In this document: positions 7,115 through 13,064 of the stretch, one piece after another
Layout of the letters: each line of letters begins with the position of its first letter
How positions within the stretch are numbered: the stretch's first letter is position 1
Assembly (NCBI GenBank): GCA_964453035.1
Contig: CAYVOX010000073.1
Coordinates: 1-15,002 of the forward strand
Direction: 5' to 3'
Length of the DNA stretch: 15,002 nucleotides
Source: CAYVOX01 sp964453035
GTDB lineage: Bacteria > Chloroflexota > Anaerolineae > Anaerolineales > Anaerolineaceae
Made by a program: the position numbers and the translations under genes
The notes under the pieces: model-generated
Database searches by the model: none
What the model saw: the letters and a program-made list of their open reading frames with translations, nothing else
What the model was told of the DNA's origin: nothing

Positions 7115-8317
7115 ATGATGAACCTTTCTCCGAATGAACTGGCAATGCTGAATGGGGAAGAGGGCAGAGCCACGCGCAAGGCAATGGAAATTTTGACGGC
7201 GCTGGGCACCATCTACGGCGCGCGGCGCATGATTGCGGTAAGCTCGGTGCAGATTGCCGGGGTGAGTTTTGAAAACCTGGGTGAAGCCGGGCTGGAATTT
7301 CTGAGCGAGATGGCTGAAGGCGGGGGGAAGACCCGCGTGAAAACGACATTGAACCCGGCGGGGATGGATATTGAGAACTGGCGGGCGATGGGTATCAGCG
7401 CAGAATTTGCGGAAAAACAAACGCAGGTCATCGAGGCATTTACGCGAATGGGTGTGATTGCGACTTGCACCTGTACGCCGTACCTGGCGGGGAACCTGCC
7501 CGCGGCAGGAGAGCATATCGCGTGGGCGGAAAGCTCGGCGGTGTGTTATGCCAATGCGGTGCTGGGGGCGCGCAGCAACCGGGAGGGAGGCCCCAGCGCG
7601 CTGGCGGCTGCTCTGACGGGGGTGACGGCGGAATACGGCCTGCACCTGGATGAAAACCGCAAGCCTGGGATCACCATCCGGGTTGAGACACCGGTGGCAG
7701 GGACGGAAGCTTTTGGCACGCTTGGCAAGGCGATCGGTGAACGAATTGAAAAGCTCTCGCCAAAACCTGTGCCCTATGTGACAGGAATTGAATATGCTTC
7801 CACCGAGGAAATAAAATCATTTTGCGCCAGTATTGCTACTTACGGCGGGGTGGGTTTGTTTCATATGCGGGGGATCACGGCGGAAGCAGAAGATTACGCC
7901 GCGCCCGAAGAAACCATCCGCATTGGTTCTGCAGAGCTGGATGCGGCGAGACTTTCGATAATCAACGCAGGGGATGATGAGATTGATTTTGTGAGCCTGG
8001 GATGCCCGCATCTGACATTGGAGGAAATTAGTCGGATCGCTGAATTATTAGAGGGCAGAATCGTGCGGAAAACTTTCTGGATAACAACCAGCCGGCCAGT
8101 TAAGCACGAGGCGGATCGGTTGGGATATTCGAGGGTCATTGAAGCGGCCGGGGCGATTTTTGCGACGGATACCTGCTGCGTGGTGGCGCCTATTGTGGGG
8201 AGGTTCAAAGGGCTGGCGACCGACAGCGCCAAGGCGTGCTATTACGCGGCAGCGCGGAACAAATTTAGAACGGTGATCAAGCCTTTCGACCAGGTGGTTG
8301 AGGATGCATTACGATGA
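7115..8317 (+). CDS. Aconitase X catalytic (large) subunit, candidate phosphomevalonate dehydratase large subunit
   Basis: This 400-residue protein is the large subunit of aconitase X (formerly DUF521), an iron-sulfur dehydratase. Conserved segments are TCTCTPYLAGNLP (117-129), HIAWAESSAVCYANAVLGAR (134-153), SNREGGPSALAAALTG (154-169), YGLHLDENR (174-182), SLGCPHLTLEE (294-304) and TDTCCVVAPI (351-360). Cysteines at 118/120, 297 and 354/355 are the candidate cluster ligands. The known activities of this family are phosphomevalonate dehydratase in archaea and cis-3-hydroxy-L-proline dehydratase in bacteria. Linkage to the UbiD decarboxylase (two bases upstream) favours the first. GGGAG at 7103-7107 supports the ATG at 7115 (or at 7118). 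The 3' end overlaps the small-subunit start by four bases (ATGA), as expected for a two-subunit enzyme. The aconitase-X family call is secure. The reaction is inferred. Confidence 0.88.
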   Translation: MMNLSPNELAMLNGEEGRATRKAMEILTALGTIYGARRMIAVSSVQIAGVSFENLGEAGLEFLSEMAEGGGKTRVKTTLNPAGMDIENWRAMGISAEFAEKQTQVIEAFTRMGVIATCTCTPYLAGNLPAAGEHIAWAESSAVCYANAVLGARSNREGGPSALAAALTGVTAEYGLHLDENRKPGITIRVETPVAGTEAFGTLGKAIGERIEKLSPKPVPYVTGIEYASTEEIKSFCASIATYGGVGLFHMRGITAEAEDYAAPEETIRIGSAELDAARLSIINAGDDEIDFVSLGCPHLTLEEISRIAELLEGRIVRKTFWITTSRPVKHEADRLGYSRVIEAAGAIFATDTCCVVAPIVGRFKGLATDSAKACYYAAARNKFRTVIKPFDQVVEDALR

Positions 8318-8721
8318 TGCGAGGGAGAAAAATCTTTGGCGGATGGACTGAAGGGGAGGCGCTGGTAACAGCAATGGGCATCTCCTTCTACGGCGGGGTG
8401 GACCCGGACTCTGGGGTGATTGTTGAAAAGGGGCATGAACTGGAGGGGAAGTGCGTGGCTGGAAAAATACTGGTGTTTCCGAGCGGGAAGGGCTCAACGG
8501 TGGGGTCTTACACGCTGTACAGGCTGAAGAAGGCTGGCAAAGCTCCGCTGGCTATCCTCAACAAGGAATGCGAACCTATTACAGCGGTGGGGTGTATCAT
8601 TTCTGAAATTCCATGCGTGGACCAGCTTGACCTGGCTCAAATTGGCATGGGCAGCTGGGTTGAGGTTGTTGGCGATGAAGGAATCGTAAGAGTGCTTGAC
8701 AGTCGTCCAGGTCAAGGTTAA
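8314..8721 (+). CDS. Aconitase X swivel (small) subunit, candidate phosphomevalonate dehydratase small subunit
   Basis: This 135-residue protein is the swivel-domain subunit (formerly DUF126) that completes the aconitase-X active site. Motifs are GGWTEGEAL (9-17), GGVDPDSGVI (27-36), HELEGKCVAGKILVFPSGKG (41-60), STVGSYTLYRLKKAGKAPLA (61-80) and CEPITAVGCIISEIPCVDQL (86-105). The Ser in GKGST (residue 61) is the conserved catalytic-site serine position. GKGSTVGSY looks like archaeal phosphomevalonate dehydratase. The hydroxyproline dehydratases, as I recall them, have a GRGSSS-type loop. In those bacterial enzymes the domain is often fused to the large one, while here it is separate as in archaea. 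Its ATG overlaps the large-subunit stop (ATGA), so translation is coupled and 1:1 production is likely. It ends the five-gene cluster that begins at 3880. Confidence 0.87.
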   Translation: MMRGRKIFGGWTEGEALVTAMGISFYGGVDPDSGVIVEKGHELEGKCVAGKILVFPSGKGSTVGSYTLYRLKKAGKAPLAILNKECEPITAVGCIISEIPCVDQLDLAQIGMGSWVEVVGDEGIVRVLDSRPGQG

Positions 8722-8724
8722 TAT
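8696..8724 (+). promoter_or_regulatory. Candidate sigma-70 promoter for the lipoprotein gene
   Basis: A perfect -35 box TTGACA (8696-8701) is followed, after a 17-base spacer, by TAATAT (8719-8724, four of six matches to TATAAT). The -35 box lies within the last codons of the aconitase-X small subunit and the -10 box includes its stop codon. This would let the lipoprotein gene at 8758 be transcribed separately from the upstream cluster. Confidence 0.45.
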
Positions 8725-8757
8725 TGCGCTATATTATCGAAGTTGAGCGAGGAAAAA

Positions 8758-9288
8758 ATGAGAAAGCTTTTTTACTTACTGATGGTTGCCAGCATTTTGC
8801 TTTTGGCTCTGGCTGGTTGTGAAGAATTACCCGAAAATAAGCAAACCCCAACGGTTAAGGTCAATGCTTCCACGGCGTACCCGAGCGGGGGAAAAACCCT
8901 TGCGCCATCTTCTGGGTATCCGGTTTCCACCACCACTGGCGGCGGGGCTTATCCGGCTCCTGGGTCTCCGATGCTGTTTCAAATTGCCAAGGCGGATAAC
9001 TCAACATTTGCGTTTACCAAAGCGGTTTACGATAAATTGACTAAGGTCAAGGTTACGATTGATGGAAAGGATGTGACCGGGGTGAAGTTGCTGGATGTGC
9101 TTAAAGAAGCCAACATCACGTCTTTCACAAAAATTACCCTGGGGGGTTCTAATGGAAAAGTTGAACTGGAAGCCGGACAGGTTGATGACAAGTTAATCCT
9201 GACATTGGGAGAGTCGGTCGTGATCCAATCTCCTTCACTGGGGAGCGATAAGTGGATCAAGGATATTTCGCTCTTCAAAGTGAATTAA
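8758..9288 (+). CDS. Secreted lipoprotein with YPAP-type linker and small C-terminal domain, function unknown
   Basis: This is a 176-residue exported lipoprotein. MRKLFYLLMVASILLLALAG is a typical type II signal peptide, with lipobox LAGC and the lipid-modified Cys at 21. Residues 22-75 form a low-complexity Ser/Thr/Pro/Gly/Tyr linker with repeated YP units (AYPSGG, GYPVST, AYPAPG), a style common in Anaerolineae lipoproteins. Residues 77-176 form a compact domain containing KVTIDGKDVTGVKLLDVLKE. That pattern is reminiscent of the strand and helix of molybdopterin-oxidoreductase-like or other small ligand-binding domains, but I cannot name the family. The start is the ATG at 8758, with GAGG six bases upstream. 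An in-frame TTG at 8743 would add MSEEK and is less likely. It has its own candidate promoter, so a shared role with the mevalonate-type genes is not implied. Confidence 0.75.
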   Translation: MRKLFYLLMVASILLLALAGCEELPENKQTPTVKVNASTAYPSGGKTLAPSSGYPVSTTTGGGAYPAPGSPMLFQIAKADNSTFAFTKAVYDKLTKVKVTIDGKDVTGVKLLDVLKEANITSFTKITLGGSNGKVELEAGQVDDKLILTLGESVVIQSPSLGSDKWIKDISLFKVN

Positions 9289-9365
9289 AGTAACTGTCTC
9301 GGATAATTATGTGAGATAGCACCTGAGAATTGGAATGCCGCGCTAAACCCGGCAGGAATTATTGA

Positions 9366-9989
9366 TTGAAAAATTTATCGCAACAAATATTACAGGAAAC
9401 CTTAAGCGCGGTGCGTGTGGCACCAGATGACCGGCGCGTGGCTCTGATTTTGCGGCATTCGGTGCGTTACCCTATTGTTGATGAGGAATCAGTCATCACG
9501 GCGGGGCTTACCCCTGAGGGCGTGCGCCTGGCTGAGGAATTAGGAGCCAGGTTAGCCGAAATCCGCCCGGTGCAGTGGATTATCACCAACTACATCAATC
9601 GCTGTATTGATACGGCAAAGGCCATCAGTAGGGGGGCTGAATTTGTGAGTGGATTGGTGCAGGATCACCGCTTGAGCCATCCGTTCATTGGGCCGGTTTG
9701 GGATGCACTGCCCATTGCTTGGCCGAAAGATCCCATGCCGCACCAGGTGAGAGAAGTTCTGGAAATGGTGTTCTCGACCGAGGATGTTCCGGGGGCGCTG
9801 GATGTGTATGTAACTCACGATACCATCGTGGGGGTGATGGCGGGTTATTTCATGGATGAAGATTTTGACCCTTCAAACTGGCCTGAATACCTGGAAGGGA
9901 TTTTACTGTGGCAGGACCAGGATGAACTGTGCGCGATGTGGCGGGGCAAGGTGAGACGATTCGCCGGGGTTATACCATCGGTAGAATAA
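9366..9989 (+). CDS. Histidine phosphatase superfamily protein
   Basis: This 207-residue protein belongs to the histidine phosphatase (phosphoglycerate-mutase-like) superfamily. The phosphate-binding motif is ALILRHSVR (26-34), with catalytic His31 and Arg30 and Arg34. The usual Gly after His (RHG) is Ser here. Other expected pieces are TPEGVRLAEELGARL (49-63), the second arginine in NRCIDTAKAI (78-87), and the second histidine His151 in VTHDTIVGVMAGYF (149-162). The substrate is unknown. The start is TTG at 9366, with AGGAA at 9354-9358. The 3' end overlaps the 3' end of dcd on the other strand by 20 bases. No signal peptide is seen. Confidence 0.8.
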   Translation: MKNLSQQILQETLSAVRVAPDDRRVALILRHSVRYPIVDEESVITAGLTPEGVRLAEELGARLAEIRPVQWIITNYINRCIDTAKAISRGAEFVSGLVQDHRLSHPFIGPVWDALPIAWPKDPMPHQVREVLEMVFSTEDVPGALDVYVTHDTIVGVMAGYFMDEDFDPSNWPEYLEGILLWQDQDELCAMWRGKVRRFAGVIPSVE

Positions 9990-10524
9990 TTGAACCCTGG
10001 CGCTGGTACTTGCCTTTTTTATCCGCATAGGAAGTTTCACATTCCTCATCAGCCTCGAAAAAGAGAACCTGGGCAATGCCTTCGTTGGCATAGATACGGG
10101 CAGGCAAGGGAGAGGTGTTGGAGATTTCCAGGGTAACGTAACCTTCCCATTCAGGCTCAAAGGGGGTGACGTTCACAATAATGCCGCAGCGGGCGTACGT
10201 GCTTTTTCCAAAACAGATTGTTAAGACGCCGCGAGGGATGCGAAAGTATTCAAGGGAGCGCGCCAGGACAAATGAATTGGGAGGGATGACGCATACATCG
10301 CCTTTGTAATCTGCCAGGGCGCGTGGGTCAAAGTGCTTGGGGTCAACTTCAGTGGAAAAGGTGCTGGAAAAAACCTTAAACTCATCGGCAATGCGCATAT
10401 CGTAGCCATAGGAGGAAACACCGTAAGAAATGACTCCCTGGCGAACCTGGGCATCGGCAAAGGGCTCAATCATGCCGTAATCCAGCGCCATTTTTCGAAT
10501 CCAGCGATCGTTTTTGAGACCCAT
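9970..10524 (-). CDS. dcd: dCTP deaminase
   Basis: This 184-residue enzyme converts dCTP to dUTP and ammonia, supplying dUMP for thymidylate synthesis. It reads as a complete, canonical Dcd: MGLKNDRWIRKMALDYGMIE at the start, SYGVSSYGYDMRIADEFKVF (33-52), GDVCVIPPNSFVLARSLEYF (75-94) and GKSTYARCGIIVNVTPFEPE (106-125). It continues with WEGYVTLEISN (126-136, catalytic Glu in TLEISN) and YANEGIAQVLFFE (145-157), and ends in a GKYQRQGSI nucleotide-binding tail. The long form with this sequence is typical of proteobacterial and Chloroflexota Dcd. AAGGAT lies seven bases before the ATG at 10524. It follows ftcD by five bases on the same strand, so it is probably the second gene of an ftcD-dcd operon. 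Confidence 0.95.
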   Translation of the reverse strand: MGLKNDRWIRKMALDYGMIEPFADAQVRQGVISYGVSSYGYDMRIADEFKVFSSTFSTEVDPKHFDPRALADYKGDVCVIPPNSFVLARSLEYFRIPRGVLTICFGKSTYARCGIIVNVTPFEPEWEGYVTLEISNTSPLPARIYANEGIAQVLFFEADEECETSYADKKGKYQRQGSIILPMV

Positions 10525-10529
10525 GATGG

Positions 10530-12080
10530 TTATCCTTCAAATGTAAGGTTGATGCGTTCTGTGAGGACTGCCTCCAGGGCTGATTCTAGCTTTCGAGCCT
10601 CAGCATGCAGCACGGTGAGGTCGCTGTGGATTTCAGCGGCGGGAGATTGATCCTGCAGTGAAAGTAGGTTAACGCGCACATTGAGACTTGCACTGGTCAA
10701 AGCGGCGCGCGCCAGGGCAAATCCGCTGGAGGCATCAGAAATGGCATTGACGTTGCCCAAAGAGGCAGCCTGGACGGCCAGTTCCAGCACCTCAACAACC
10801 TTTCGGCAGACCTCAAGGGGTACCCGGGCAGCTTGAAGCGTGGCCTTTTCCAGGGCAGCAGAGCGGGCGGATTGTTCTTCGGGGGTGTTTTTGGGGAGGC
10901 GGGAGGCGATCAGGATGGCGTCGAAGGCGGCGGCATCTTCCTCGACAGCTGTGGTCAGGCTGGAGCGGAGGGCTTCAGCGCGGTCGATGAGCGCCCACAT
11001 TTGAGGTTCGACGGCGACGTATTTCTTTTTGCCGACCGTCAGGCGGGCAACCATGGCGACCAGGGCAGCTGCTGCCGCGCCGGTGTGCGCGGCGGCTGAA
11101 CCCCCTCCGGGGGTGGGGGTGCCGCTGGCAAGCCGGTCGAGGAAGGTGGGCTGGGGGGCTTCGGTTGTATGGGGGGAGCTTTGTTGGGACTGGTAGAGCC
11201 TGTTCTCAAGAATTTGAGCAGGTTCGAATTGGTCTAACTGAAGATACCAGGTAGCGGAATCCACAAGGGCTTCCTGTGGGATCAAACCAACCAGCTCAGA
11301 ATGATGGATGGCGACGCCGTAACGAAGGGCTTCGCGCCGGACCATCTCCACGACATGAGGAACGGAAGTCTGGCGGTAATTGGTGAGATTCATCGAAACT
11401 TGAGCGCGACCTTCGACGAGAACGCCCATGGCTTTGACAAAGCGCAAACCGCCTGAAGAATTCCGTACGGCTTTGGCTATCTTCTGGGCGATGCTGACAT
11501 CATCGGTGGTGAGGTAAACGTTAAAGGCAATGAGAGGGTTGCGGGCTCCGATGACGGTGGCGCCAGCGGGACCAAGAATGGAAGGACCAAAATCAGGGGC
11601 GCGATCGGGATTGGAGGTGATCTCGGTTTTGAGACCTTCGTACTGACCTCGGCGAATATTTTCGAGATTTTGCCGGTCGGGACGAGTAGCGGCTTCTTCG
11701 TATAGATAAACGGGAATAGAGCAACCGGTTGCAACGCGTTTTGCCAACCGGCGAGCCATCTCAACGCAATCTTGCATGGTGACATCGTTTATGGGAACAA
11801 ATGGCACGACATCAGTGGCTCCGATACGCGGATGTTCGCCGGTGTGGTGATTAAGGTCAATCAGCTGCGCTGCGCGGTTAATCGCCTGGAAGGCAGCTTC
11901 TTCGACAGCGGCAGGGGTACCGATGTAGGTAACAACGGTGCGATTGTGGTCCAAATCGGAGTGGCGGTCAAGAACCTGAACGCCAGGAACAGCCTGGATG
12001 GTGCGGAGAATATCATCAATAATCTCGGGGCGGCGGGCTTCGGAGAAGTTGGGAATGCATTCAACCAAAGGGGATGGCAT
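10530..12080 (-). CDS. ftcD: Bifunctional glutamate formimidoyltransferase / formimidoyltetrahydrofolate cyclodeaminase
   Basis: This 516-residue fusion carries out the last steps of the formiminoglutamate route of histidine breakdown. It moves the formimino group to tetrahydrofolate, then deaminates it to 5,10-methenyl-tetrahydrofolate. The transferase domain (1 to about 295) opens MPSPLVECIPNFSEARRPEI and contains GEHPRIGATDVVPFVP (81-96), with the catalytic His83 (His82 in the mammalian enzyme), and MNLTNYRQTSVPHVVEMVRR. The cyclodeaminase domain (about 310-510) begins FLDRLASGTPTPGGGSAAAH and is mostly helical. Most bacteria with this activity have separate proteins or only one half. The fused form here matches animal FTCD and several bacterial groups. 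AGAGG lies shortly before the ATG at 12080, and a TATAAT box is at 12111-12116 on the minus strand. No hutH, hutU or hutI is in the window. Confidence 0.94.
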   Translation of the reverse strand: MPSPLVECIPNFSEARRPEIIDDILRTIQAVPGVQVLDRHSDLDHNRTVVTYIGTPAAVEEAAFQAINRAAQLIDLNHHTGEHPRIGATDVVPFVPINDVTMQDCVEMARRLAKRVATGCSIPVYLYEEAATRPDRQNLENIRRGQYEGLKTEITSNPDRAPDFGPSILGPAGATVIGARNPLIAFNVYLTTDDVSIAQKIAKAVRNSSGGLRFVKAMGVLVEGRAQVSMNLTNYRQTSVPHVVEMVRREALRYGVAIHHSELVGLIPQEALVDSATWYLQLDQFEPAQILENRLYQSQQSSPHTTEAPQPTFLDRLASGTPTPGGGSAAAHTGAAAAALVAMVARLTVGKKKYVAVEPQMWALIDRAEALRSSLTTAVEEDAAAFDAILIASRLPKNTPEEQSARSAALEKATLQAARVPLEVCRKVVEVLELAVQAASLGNVNAISDASSGFALARAALTSASLNVRVNLLSLQDQSPAAEIHSDLTVLHAEARKLESALEAVLTERINLTFEG

Positions 12081-12110
12081 GAGAAACCTCTGGAAAGTTG
12101 GAATTAACCA

Positions 12111-12116
12111 ATTATA
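12111..12116 (-). promoter_or_regulatory. -10 box (TATAAT) for ftcD-dcd
   Basis: Read on the minus strand, these bases are a consensus TATAAT 30 bases upstream of the ftcD start codon. No clear -35 element is seen at 17 bases (CACAAA). It lies back to back with the plus-strand promoter of the SRAP gene. Confidence 0.5.
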
Positions 12117-12137
12117 CCTGTCTTTAGGTGTAATTTG

Positions 12138-12146
12138 TGCTATACT
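12138..12146 (+). promoter_or_regulatory. Extended -10 promoter for the SRAP gene
   Basis: TGCTATACT is an extended -10 element (TGn followed by a five-of-six match to TATAAT), 54 bases before the ATG at 12201. The -35 position holds CTGTCT, a weak match, as is common with extended -10 promoters. No LexA-type operator is visible, so SOS control cannot be claimed from sequence. Confidence 0.5.
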
Positions 12147-12200
12147 AGAAAAAATGGTCTATGTATTCGCCTGGAATTGCGGTAAACCGGGAGGTAAGAT

Positions 12201-12860
12201 ATGTGCGGAAGATTCACCATCATGTTGGATGCAAGCGAAGCCAAAGAAGCGTTTGATTTGCAGGCTGTACCAGCAGATTGGAAGCCCAGGTTTAACGTGG
12301 CGCCAAGTCAACCGGTTGCCGTGGTTGTGAGCGCCGACGAGCGGAAAGCGGAATGGATGCGGTGGGGATTAATCCCTTCCTGGGCGAAGGATGCAAGCAT
12401 TGGCAGCCGGTTAATTAATGCCCGGTCTGAGACGGTGATGGAGAAGCCATCCTTCCGAGCAGCTTTTAGCAAGCGGCGCTGCCTGATCCTGGCAGATGGC
12501 TTTTATGAGTGGAAGCGCGAAGATGGACGCGGCGCAACGCCATTTCTTTTTCAGCGGGTGGAAGCAAAACCTTTTGCACTGGCGGGATTGTGGGAGGTTT
12601 GGCGGTCACCGGAAGGGGAGGATGTGCGTAGCTGCACAATATTGACAACAGCGGCGAACGGGGTGGTGACTCCAGTTCACGAACGGATGCCGGTGATGAT
12701 GAGGCCAGAAAATGGCTGGAAATGGCTGCGCGAAAAGGATCCGATGGTGTTAAGGTCCATGCTGGTTAAGTTCCCGGAAGAGGATATGAAGCGGGTGATG
12801 GTCTCGAGAATTGTGAATGACCCGGCTAATGATGCACCGGCGTGTGTAAGAGCGATGTAA
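12201..12860 (+). CDS. SRAP domain protein (YedK/HMCES family), abasic-site DNA-protein crosslinking
   Basis: This 219-residue protein is a complete SOS-response-associated peptidase (SRAP) domain. In YedK and HMCES, Cys2, exposed after removal of Met1, forms a covalent link to abasic sites in single-stranded DNA and shields them during replication. All key residues are present: MCGRFT (Cys2), FNVAPSQ (31-37), LINARSET with Asn73, GFYEWK with Glu103 (100-105) and HERMPV with His160 (160-165). These correspond to C2, N75, E105 and H160 of YedK. GGAGGT stands six bases before the ATG. The gene is divergent from ftcD, with a 120-base shared promoter region. It lies just upstream of the tRNA-His gene. 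Confidence 0.94.
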   Translation: MCGRFTIMLDASEAKEAFDLQAVPADWKPRFNVAPSQPVAVVVSADERKAEWMRWGLIPSWAKDASIGSRLINARSETVMEKPSFRAAFSKRRCLILADGFYEWKREDGRGATPFLFQRVEAKPFALAGLWEVWRSPEGEDVRSCTILTTAANGVVTPVHERMPVMMRPENGWKWLREKDPMVLRSMLVKFPEEDMKRVMVSRIVNDPANDAPACVRAM

Positions 12861-12877
12861 AGACAGGCATCTGCTGC

Positions 12878-12906
12878 TTGCGCAAGCTCGAGGCTTGTGA
12901 TAAAAT
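12878..12906 (+). promoter_or_regulatory. Promoter for tRNA-His
   Basis: A TTGCGC -35 box (12878-12883), a 17-base spacer and a TAAAAT -10 box (12901-12906) precede the tRNA. The -10 box is extended by TGA directly before it. The predicted start lies a few bases upstream of the mature tRNA 5' end. The -35 box sits inside a perfect 12-bp palindrome, GCTTGCGCAAGC (12876-12887). Confidence 0.5.
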
Positions 12907-12919
12907 CTGGGCGTTCATG

Positions 12920-12991
12920 GTGGCTGTAGCTCAATGGCAGAGCGCTTGACTGTGGATCAAGATGTTGTGGGTTCGACCCCCATCAGCCACC
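12920..12991 (+). tRNA. tRNA-His, anticodon GTG
   Basis: A full cloverleaf fits. The acceptor stem GTGGCTG pairs with CAGCCAC. The D stem GCTC/GAGC follows. The anticodon stem CTTGA/TCAAG has loop CTGTGGA and anticodon GTG at its centre. The T stem GTGGG/CCCAT has loop TTCGACC. Discriminator base 73 is C, and the base before the acceptor stem (12919) is G, giving the G-1:C73 pair that marks tRNA-His. The 3' CCA is not encoded (bases after 12991 are CCT), so it is added by nucleotidyltransferase. An integrase gene lies directly downstream, suggesting that this tRNA is an attachment site. Confidence 0.95.
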
Positions 12992-13046
12992 CCTAAATAT
13001 GGGTTCTACCGTTCAAATTGGCGGTAGAACTCTTTATTTGGGGGTG
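12988..13046. repeat. Long inverted repeat spanning the tRNA-His 3' end and its terminator
   Basis: CACCCCTAAATA (12988-12999) matches the reverse complement of TATTTGGGGGTG (13035-13046) at 11 of 12 positions; the one mismatch is a G-T wobble in RNA. Inside it sits the perfect nine-base stem at 13003-13030. The left arm includes the last four bases of the tRNA gene, CACC. It could be a nested RNA hairpin or paired recombinase binding sites. Confidence 0.6.
13003..13039 (+). terminator. Rho-independent terminator of tRNA-His
   Basis: GTTCTACCG (13003-13011) and CGGTAGAAC (13022-13030) form a perfect nine-base stem with a ten-base loop, followed by the T-rich run TCTTTATTT (13031-13039). It begins 12 bases after the mature tRNA end. 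It is also placed to stop transcription arriving from the integrase side on the other strand, though the T-run orientation fits tRNA termination. Confidence 0.7.
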
Positions 13047-13064
13047 CTTTTAAGGGGTGTTTTA
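13041..13064. repeat. Direct repeat GGGGTG(C)TTTTA near the integrase 3' end
   Basis: GGGGTGCTTTTA (13041-13052) and GGGGTGTTTTA (13054-13064) are near-identical direct copies, and CACCCC at 12988-12993 is an inverted copy of their core at the tRNA end. Short repeats beside a tRNA attachment site could be integrase binding sites. This is positional inference. Confidence 0.35.

Noticed and set aside
6315..7349. 344-residue minus-strand frame
   Set aside because: It is a shadow of the UbiD and aconitase-X genes, with no protein-like motifs.
7115..8721. cis-3-hydroxy-L-proline dehydratase
   Set aside because: It has the same superfamily, but the small-subunit loop, the separate subunits, the UbiD partner and the lack of proline catabolic genes all favour phosphomevalonate dehydratase. 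It is not excluded without a tree.
9293..9320. Terminator after the lipoprotein gene (CTGTCTC...GAGATAG)
   Set aside because: The stem is short with a wobble pair and has no T-run.
12876..12887. GCTTGCGCAAGC as a terminator for the SRAP gene
   Set aside because: It has no loop of workable size and no T-run, and it overlaps the tRNA promoter -35 box.
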